Assembly (NCBI GenBank): GCA_946479205.1
Contig: CAMLFJ010000077.1
Location: 1 to 9,797 of the forward strand
DNA: 9,797 nucleotides
Direction of reading: 5' to 3'
Source: an uncultured bacterium
GTDB taxonomy: Bacteria; Methylomirabilota; Methylomirabilia; Rokubacteriales; CSP1-6
The position numbers and the translations under genes are program-made. Positions 6,600 through 9,797 of the stretch are shown in pieces (within the stretch, counting starts at the first letter, position 1; every line of letters begins with the position of its first letter). The notes below the pieces were generated by a model that saw nothing but the letters and a program-made list of their open reading frames with translations, had not been told where the DNA came from and made no database searches.

Positions 6600-7398
6600 A
6601 GCCCTTCAACCCCTTGCGGGCCAGCGCCTCGCGGGCCGACTCGGCCTGCTCGCGCGAGGCGTAGCCGCCGATCCGCACCACGTAGGGCACCGCGGAGGAC
6701 TCGATCCGTCGCACGTCGGCGGGATAGCCGTCGCGCTTCACCCGCTCGGCGAGCTGCCCGGCCTGCTTGGCGTTCTTGAAGGCCGCGATCTGGACCGAGA
6801 AGGTCCGCCGGGAGGCGGCGGCCGGCGGCGCGGTGACCGCGGGGGGCGCCGGCTTCGTCTCCCGGGAGACGGTGGGGACGATGACGGGCGCGGGCGGCTT
6901 GGTTTCCTTCGCGATCACGGAGGTGGCCCTGGGGGATGCGACCGCGGGGGCTGTCGGCTTCGTCTCCTTCGCGATCGGGGCCTTCGGGAGGCTGACCGGC
7001 GGCGCGGTCGCGGGCGGCGCTGCGACCGTGGGCGGCTTCGTCTCGACCACCGCGGGGCCCGATGGCTTCGCGGTCACGGTGGCGATGACCGATTCCGGGA
7101 CCGACTCGCGCTTGGACTGGGGCGGTGGGCCGATGTCGTACCAGCCGAGCCACTGTGGGATCGCGAAGACCAGCACGAAGGTGACGGCGGCGGCCGCGAT
7201 CCCGATCCACATGCCCCGGAACGGGGAGTCCGACGGCTCTTCCATCTCGTCGTCGGTCTCGTCCTCGAGCCACGCGGGCTCCTCGAGAGTCGGGAACTTC
7301 ATCTGCGCGTCGCGCTCGTGGGGCCGCAGGTCCTCGCGCGGCAGCTCGCGCTCATCGTGCTCGTCGTGTTCCCGTCGCGTCTCGTGATCGGTCAGCAT
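6589..7398 (-). CDS. SPOR-domain cell-envelope protein, single membrane anchor
   Basis: SPOR domains bind peptidoglycan strands stripped of stem peptides, usually at division septa. The 269-residue protein has a charged, acidic cytoplasmic tail (1-60) and one transmembrane helix at about 63-82 (MWIGIAAAAVTFVLVFAI). A long Pro/Ala/Lys linker follows, with four ETKP units (119, 145, 165, 180), then a C-terminal SPOR domain (about 198-269: TFSVQIAAFKNAKQAGQLAE... YVVRIGGYASREQAESARE). The topology is N-terminus inside, SPOR domain in the periplasm, as in FtsN- or DedD-like proteins, though no true homology to either is shown. The ATG at 7398 has no strong SD; an inner Met at residue 33 is a possible alternative. 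It stands alone between a convergent catabolic operon and a divergent SDR. Confidence 0.9.
   Translation of the reverse strand: MLTDHETRREHDEHDERELPREDLRPHERDAQMKFPTLEEPAWLEDETDDEMEEPSDSPFRGMWIGIAAAAVTFVLVFAIPQWLGWYDIGPPPQSKRESVPESVIATVTAKPSGPAVVETKPPTVAAPPATAPPVSLPKAPIAKETKPTAPAVASPRATSVIAKETKPPAPVIVPTVSRETKPAPPAVTAPPAAASRRTFSVQIAAFKNAKQAGQLAERVKRDGYPADVRRIESSAVPYVVRIGGYASREQAESAREALARKGLKGFIL
6844..7045 (-). repeat. Imperfect ETKP-centred repeats in the SPOR protein linker
   Basis: Four copies of an ETKP core followed by Pro/Ala-rich residues occur at protein positions 119-122, 145-148, 165-168 and 180-183. In DNA they show as recurring 'ggcttngtctc' or 'ggcttggtttcc' blocks spaced roughly 45-78 bp apart. 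Two copies share the longer AKETKP. The repeats suggest growth of the linker by duplication and a length free to vary between strains. Confidence 0.6.
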
Positions 7399-7473
7399 AG
7401 TCTCGGTTTAGCATGGGCCCCACCGCCCTCCGGCAAGAATAAGAGGCCCTCGAGGTGACGCTGCGCGGCAGTG

Positions 7474-7500
7474 AAAAAAGCTCCCGGTCCCCCCGGGTGC
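7474..7500 (-). terminator. Intrinsic-terminator-like hairpin upstream of the SPOR gene
   Basis: On the minus strand GCACCCGG (7500-7493) and CCGGGAGC (7487-7480) pair as an 8-bp stem with one A-A mismatch around the loop GGGGA. Six T residues (7479-7474) follow at once. This is the textbook form of a Rho-independent terminator, but no minus-strand gene ends here: the SPOR gene starts 76 bases downstream and the SDR lies upstream on the other strand. It may stop antisense transcription from the SDR, or attenuate a SPOR leader. Confidence 0.45.
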
Positions 7501-7503
7501 GCC

Positions 7504-7532
7504 TTGACTCGGCGCATCCGGCGACGTAGCGT
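7504..7532 (+). promoter_or_regulatory. Candidate sigma70-type promoter of the SDR gene
   Basis: TTGACT (7504-7509) and TAGCGT (7527-7532) are separated by 17 bases. The -35 box matches the consensus at five of six positions; the -10 box is weaker. The predicted start near 7539 gives a leader of about 37 bases ending in AAGGAGG (7561-7567), 8 bases before the ATG at 7576. Confidence 0.5.
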
Positions 7533-7575
7533 TCACCCGTCCCGACGACCCGAACCCGCGAAGGAGGAGATCGCG

Positions 7576-8412
7576 ATGCGCCTCAAGGATCGAGTGGCCC
7601 TGGTGACGGGCGCCGGCTCCGGCATCGGCCGGGCCATCGCGCTGCGCTTCGCCCAGGAAGGGGCGCGCGTGATCGTGAACGACCTCACCCAGGAGTCGGC
7701 CCAGGCGACGGCGGACGCGATCGCGTCGGGGAGCGAGGCGACGCGGGGGCGGGCGATCGCGGCGGACGTGGCCGACTCGGGGCAGGTGAAGCGGATGTTC
7801 GCGGAGGTGGACCGTGACTTTGGCGCGCTCGACATTCTGGTCAACAACGCGGGGATCGCGGAAGGGGCGCCCGGCGATCGGGAGAAGATCCGGGTGCGGT
7901 CGGAGGCGCGTCTGGCCGAGCTGATGGGGGGCGGGCCGGTCACCACCCACTGGGACCTCACCCAGGAGATGTCCGACGAGGCCTGGCACCGGATGATCGG
8001 CGTGCATCTCAACGGCACCTTCTTCTGCACGCGCGAGGCCCTGCGGCTGATGGCCCGCCAGAACCGCGGCGCGATCATCAACATGTCGAGCGTGGCCGCG
8101 CTGATGGGCCTCGAGGCTGCCGTGCACTACAGCGCGGCCAAGGGCGGCATCCTGGCCTTCACTCGCGCGGTCTCGCGCGAGGTGGCCTCACGCGGGATCC
8201 GCGTGAACGCGATCTGCCCAGGCTACATCGACACTCCGATGACCCGGCCGATGTCGCCCGTGTCGCAGCGCCTGATCATCGCCCGCACCCCGCTCGGCCG
8301 CTGGGGCGAGCCGGAGGAGATCGCGGCCACCGCCGCCTTTCTGGCCTCCGACGACGCCTCCTACTTCACGGGCCAATGGCTCTCGCCCAACGGCGGCCTC
8401 TTCATCGGCTAG
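7576..8412 (+). CDS. Short-chain dehydrogenase/reductase (SDR), classical type
   Basis: This is an NAD(P)-dependent oxidoreductase with a Rossmann fold, 278 residues. It shows the nucleotide-binding TGAGSGIG (11-18), NNAG (90-93), active-site Ser172 (NMSS), and Tyr185 with Lys189 (YSAAK), all in standard spacing. The C-terminus has the usual RVNAICPGYIDTPM and GRWGEPEEIAATAAFLASDDA segments, and ends PNGGLFIG. About 25 extra residues lie after NNAG (roughly 94-135, with REKIRVRSEARLAELMGGG), making it longer than the usual 250; this may shape the substrate pocket. An Asp at the end of the second strand (VIVND) hints at NAD(H) rather than NADP(H), which is inference. The start is fixed by AAGGAGG at 7561-7567. 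It appears monocistronic. The substrate is unknown; a 3-oxoacyl reductase or sugar/alcohol dehydrogenase are the usual labels. Confidence 0.93.
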   Translation: MRLKDRVALVTGAGSGIGRAIALRFAQEGARVIVNDLTQESAQATADAIASGSEATRGRAIAADVADSGQVKRMFAEVDRDFGALDILVNNAGIAEGAPGDREKIRVRSEARLAELMGGGPVTTHWDLTQEMSDEAWHRMIGVHLNGTFFCTREALRLMARQNRGAIINMSSVAALMGLEAAVHYSAAKGGILAFTRAVSREVASRGIRVNAICPGYIDTPMTRPMSPVSQRLIIARTPLGRWGEPEEIAATAAFLASDDASYFTGQWLSPNGGLFIG

Positions 8413-8419
8413 TTGGATC

Positions 8420-8503
8420 GGGGTCAGGTCTTGCATTACGACATTTCCGCGCGCGGTGTATCTCTGACCGCGATGAAAATGTCGTAATGCAAGACCTGAC
8501 CCC
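8420..8503. repeat. Perfect 27-bp inverted repeat element between convergent genes
   Basis: The arm 8420-8446 (begins GGGGTCAGGTCTTGCATTAC) is the exact reverse complement of 8477-8503. Inside, CGCGGT (8452-8457) pairs with ACCGCG (8467-8472) around a 9-base loop, so the whole 84-bp unit can fold into one long hairpin. It starts 8 bp after the SDR stop and ends 16 bp before the rnhA stop, filling the gap. It is more AT-rich than its surroundings and has no T run. I infer a dispersed non-autonomous palindrome, perhaps moved by an IS200/RAYT-type Y1 transposase; no such gene is in the window. Confidence 0.85.
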
Positions 8504-8519
8504 AGTCTAAGCGCCCAGC

Positions 8520-8975
8520 CTAACGCGCGACGCGGACTATCGCGGAGCGGGCGAGCGCGTCGGCGCGGTCGTTGAGGGGGTCGCCGCTGTGGCCCGCGAC
8601 CTTGTGCCAGGTGACCTCGTGGTGCTCGAGGGCCAGGGCGATCAGCGGCTCCCAGAGGTCGCGATTGTCCACCGGCTTCTTCTGGGAGTTGATCCAGCCG
8701 TTCTTCCGCCAGCGCTCGTACCACCGGTCGCGAAAGCAGTTGATCACGTACGCGCTGTCGCTGTAGATGGTGACGCGCCGCCGGCCCGCGAGCGAGCGGA
8801 GGCCTTCCAGCGGGGCGGTCAACTCCATGCGCTGGTTGGTGGTCGGGTTCTCGCCGCCCGAGAGCTCGAGCTCCCGGCCGTCCTCGATGAGGAGAGCGCC
8901 CCAGCCACCCGGCCCGGGATTGCCCGAGCAGGCGCCGTCCGTGTACATGACGATCGGGGATTTCGCGGAGGCCAT
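8520..8975 (-). CDS. rnhA: Ribonuclease HI
   Basis: Ribonuclease HI cleaves the RNA strand of RNA-DNA hybrids in the cytoplasm with two divalent metal ions, removing R-loops and primers. The 151-residue protein has the usual bacterial length. It carries the complete catalytic set: Asp13 (YTDGACSGNPGPGG), Glu51 (TTNQRMEL), Asp73 (IYSDSAYV), His129 (VAGHSGD) and Asp136 (NDRADALAR). These correspond to E. coli Asp10, Glu48, Asp70, His124 and Asp134. The basic-protrusion region (RWRKNGWINSQKKPV, about 88-102) is also present, as in type HI rather than the shorter forms. The ATG at 8975 has GAGGGG (8984-8989) 8 bases upstream, and those bases belong to a REP-like repeat. It follows the zinc-ribbon gene on the same strand, 94 bp away. 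Confidence 0.97.
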   Translation of the reverse strand: MASAKSPIVMYTDGACSGNPGPGGWGALLIEDGRELELSGGENPTTNQRMELTAPLEGLRSLAGRRRVTIYSDSAYVINCFRDRWYERWRKNGWINSQKKPVDNRDLWEPLIALALEHHEVTWHKVAGHSGDPLNDRADALARSAIVRVAR

Positions 8976-8983
8976 TGGGTCGG

Positions 8984-9064
8984 CCCCTCACCCTACCCTC
9001 TCCCCGTAGGGAGAGGGAATTCGAGAACCCTCGCCCCCGCAGGGGGAGAGGGCAGGGTGAGGGG
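8984..9064. repeat. REP-like double-hairpin palindrome (two nested units)
   Basis: The outer arms 8984-9004 and 9044-9064 are complementary at 20 of 21 positions. Inside, 8996-9004 pairs with 9009-9017 (9 bp, loop CGTA). CCCCC (9034-9038) pairs with GGGGG (9042-9046), extended by CCCTC/GAGGG after one mismatch. The element can therefore form either two small hairpins or one long one. It belongs to the same family as the copy near 290-328. It lies between the zinc-ribbon stop and the rnhA start within a same-strand pair, where it may affect mRNA stability or partly end transcription. Confidence 0.8.
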
Positions 9065-9069
9065 GAACT

Positions 9070-9777
9070 CTACGAGGGCCAGTAGAGGTAGCGGCCGCAG
9101 GACTCGCAGGGGATCAGCGAGGCCTGCGCGCGAAGCTCCTGCAGGCGCTGGGGCGTGATCGTCATGCGGCAGGCCCCGCAGAAATTGGGCCGGGTCACCG
9201 GTACGAGGGCCAGGCCGCCGCGGGCGCGGAGGATCCGGTCGTAGTCGGCCAGGATGGGACCGGGGAGCTGACCGGCCAGCTCCTTGCGCTCGGTCCGGAC
9301 CCCGGCCAGCTCGGTCTCGACGACGCGGAGCCGCTCCTTGGCGGTGGCCTCCTGGCTGCGGCCCTCGGTCTCGCGCCGCTTGAAGTGCGCCTCCGCCTCG
9401 CGGATGTCGCCGGAGAGCCGCTCCTGGGCCTCCATGAGGACCAGGACCTCTTCCTCCATCTTGGCCTTTTCCTGCTTGATGTCTTCGATCTCGATCAGGA
9501 CCGCGGAGTATTCCTTGTTGGTCTTGACCTCGTAGAGGCGGGCTTCGTTCTTGCTGCGCTTGGCCTGGACGACCTCCAGGTCCTTTTCCTTGGCGCGCTG
9601 GTCCTTGCGGGCCGCGTCGAGCCGCGCCTTGGCCTGCTCGACCTGCTTCTTGGCGTCGTCGACGTCGGCATGGATGGCGGCGATCTCCTTCGGGAGCCGC
9701 GCCGCGTCCGCCTCGAGGGCGGCAATGCGCGAGTCGATCGCCTGCAGACTGATCAGTGTCTGGAGCTTCTGGTCCAA
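9070..9777 (-). CDS. Coiled-coil protein with C-terminal C4-type zinc ribbon
   Basis: This is a conserved bacterial family of 235-residue proteins of poorly known function. Residues 1-170 are almost entirely heptad-rich, charged helix (for example LEADAARLPKEIAAI and AKARLDAARKDQRAKEK), giving a long antiparallel coiled coil. The C-terminus is a zinc ribbon with Cys200/Cys203 (NFCGACRM) and Cys224/Cys227 (PCESCGRYLYW), spaced CxxC-20-CxxC. Members have been proposed to bind nucleic acid; that is not shown here. The start is a TTG at 9777 preceded by GAGGGGGG (9781-9788), placed at the normal N-terminus MDQKLQTLISLQAIDSRI. Family members are often found beside a Nif3-like gene and an RNase H gene (as in mycobacteria). 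The RNase H half of that arrangement is seen here; a Nif3-like gene just beyond the right edge is a prediction. Confidence 0.92.
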   Translation of the reverse strand: MDQKLQTLISLQAIDSRIAALEADAARLPKEIAAIHADVDDAKKQVEQAKARLDAARKDQRAKEKDLEVVQAKRSKNEARLYEVKTNKEYSAVLIEIEDIKQEKAKMEEEVLVLMEAQERLSGDIREAEAHFKRRETEGRSQEATAKERLRVVETELAGVRTERKELAGQLPGPILADYDRILRARGGLALVPVTRPNFCGACRMTITPQRLQELRAQASLIPCESCGRYLYWPS

Positions 9778-9797
9778 TGACCCCCCTCAAGCATTTC

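Noticed and set aside
8420..8503. The long inverted repeat as a bidirectional Rho-independent terminator
   Set aside because: Neither side has a run of T residues after the stem; the length and perfection of the arms fit a mobile palindrome better, although it may still hinder read-through.
8984..9064. A CRISPR repeat or small peptide genes in the GC-rich palindromes
   Set aside because: There are no regularly spaced identical repeats with unique spacers, and the short frames across the palindromes encode the junk peptides typical of such repeats.

Overview
The window is a very GC-rich (about 70% by eye), densely packed bacterial chromosome segment. It carries 11 protein-coding genes, one of them cut by the left edge. 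I see no rRNA, tRNA, CRISPR array, transposase or phage gene. No gap between genes exceeds about 180 bases. The catabolic gene content, strong Shine-Dalgarno sites (AAGGAGG) and short palindromic repeats fit a soil or sediment bacterium such as Ca. Rokubacteria/Methylomirabilota or a deltaproteobacterial relative. That placement is an impression, not a proof.

Left half (1-6599) is a divergent metabolic locus. On the minus strand, read from about 3212 leftwards, are a single-domain cupin, a molybdenum hydroxylase large subunit of the xanthine dehydrogenase / form II CoxL type, and an aldo/keto reductase cut by the window edge. On the plus strand, read from about 3295 rightwards, are four tightly coupled genes: a LigB-type class III extradiol dioxygenase catalytic subunit, a 71-residue LigA-type small subunit, a fumarylacetoacetate-hydrolase-family enzyme and an AtzA/deaminase-like amidohydrolase. 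GTGA stop/start overlaps or an SD fused to a stop codon link these four. A 125-bp divergent intergenic region holds a plausible sigma70-type promoter in each direction. My inference is a catabolic module for an aromatic, possibly N-heteroaromatic, compound: hydroxylation (Mo enzyme), ring opening (LigAB), then C-C or C-N bond hydrolysis (FAH, amidohydrolase). The substrate is not evident.

Middle (6589-8412): a membrane-anchored SPOR-domain protein (minus) converges on the amidohydrolase with an 11-bp overlap. Divergent from it is a classical-type short-chain dehydrogenase/reductase. Their 177-bp intergenic region holds a good promoter for the SDR and an oddly placed minus-strand hairpin followed by six T residues.

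Right end (8413-9797): a perfect 27-bp inverted repeat fills the gap between the SDR and the convergent rnhA (ribonuclease HI). Upstream of rnhA on the same strand is a coiled-coil C4 zinc-ribbon protein, a neighbour pair known from other bacteria. A double-hairpin REP-like element lies between these two, and a related single-hairpin copy lies between the Mo hydroxylase and the aldo/keto reductase, so the genome probably carries many copies.
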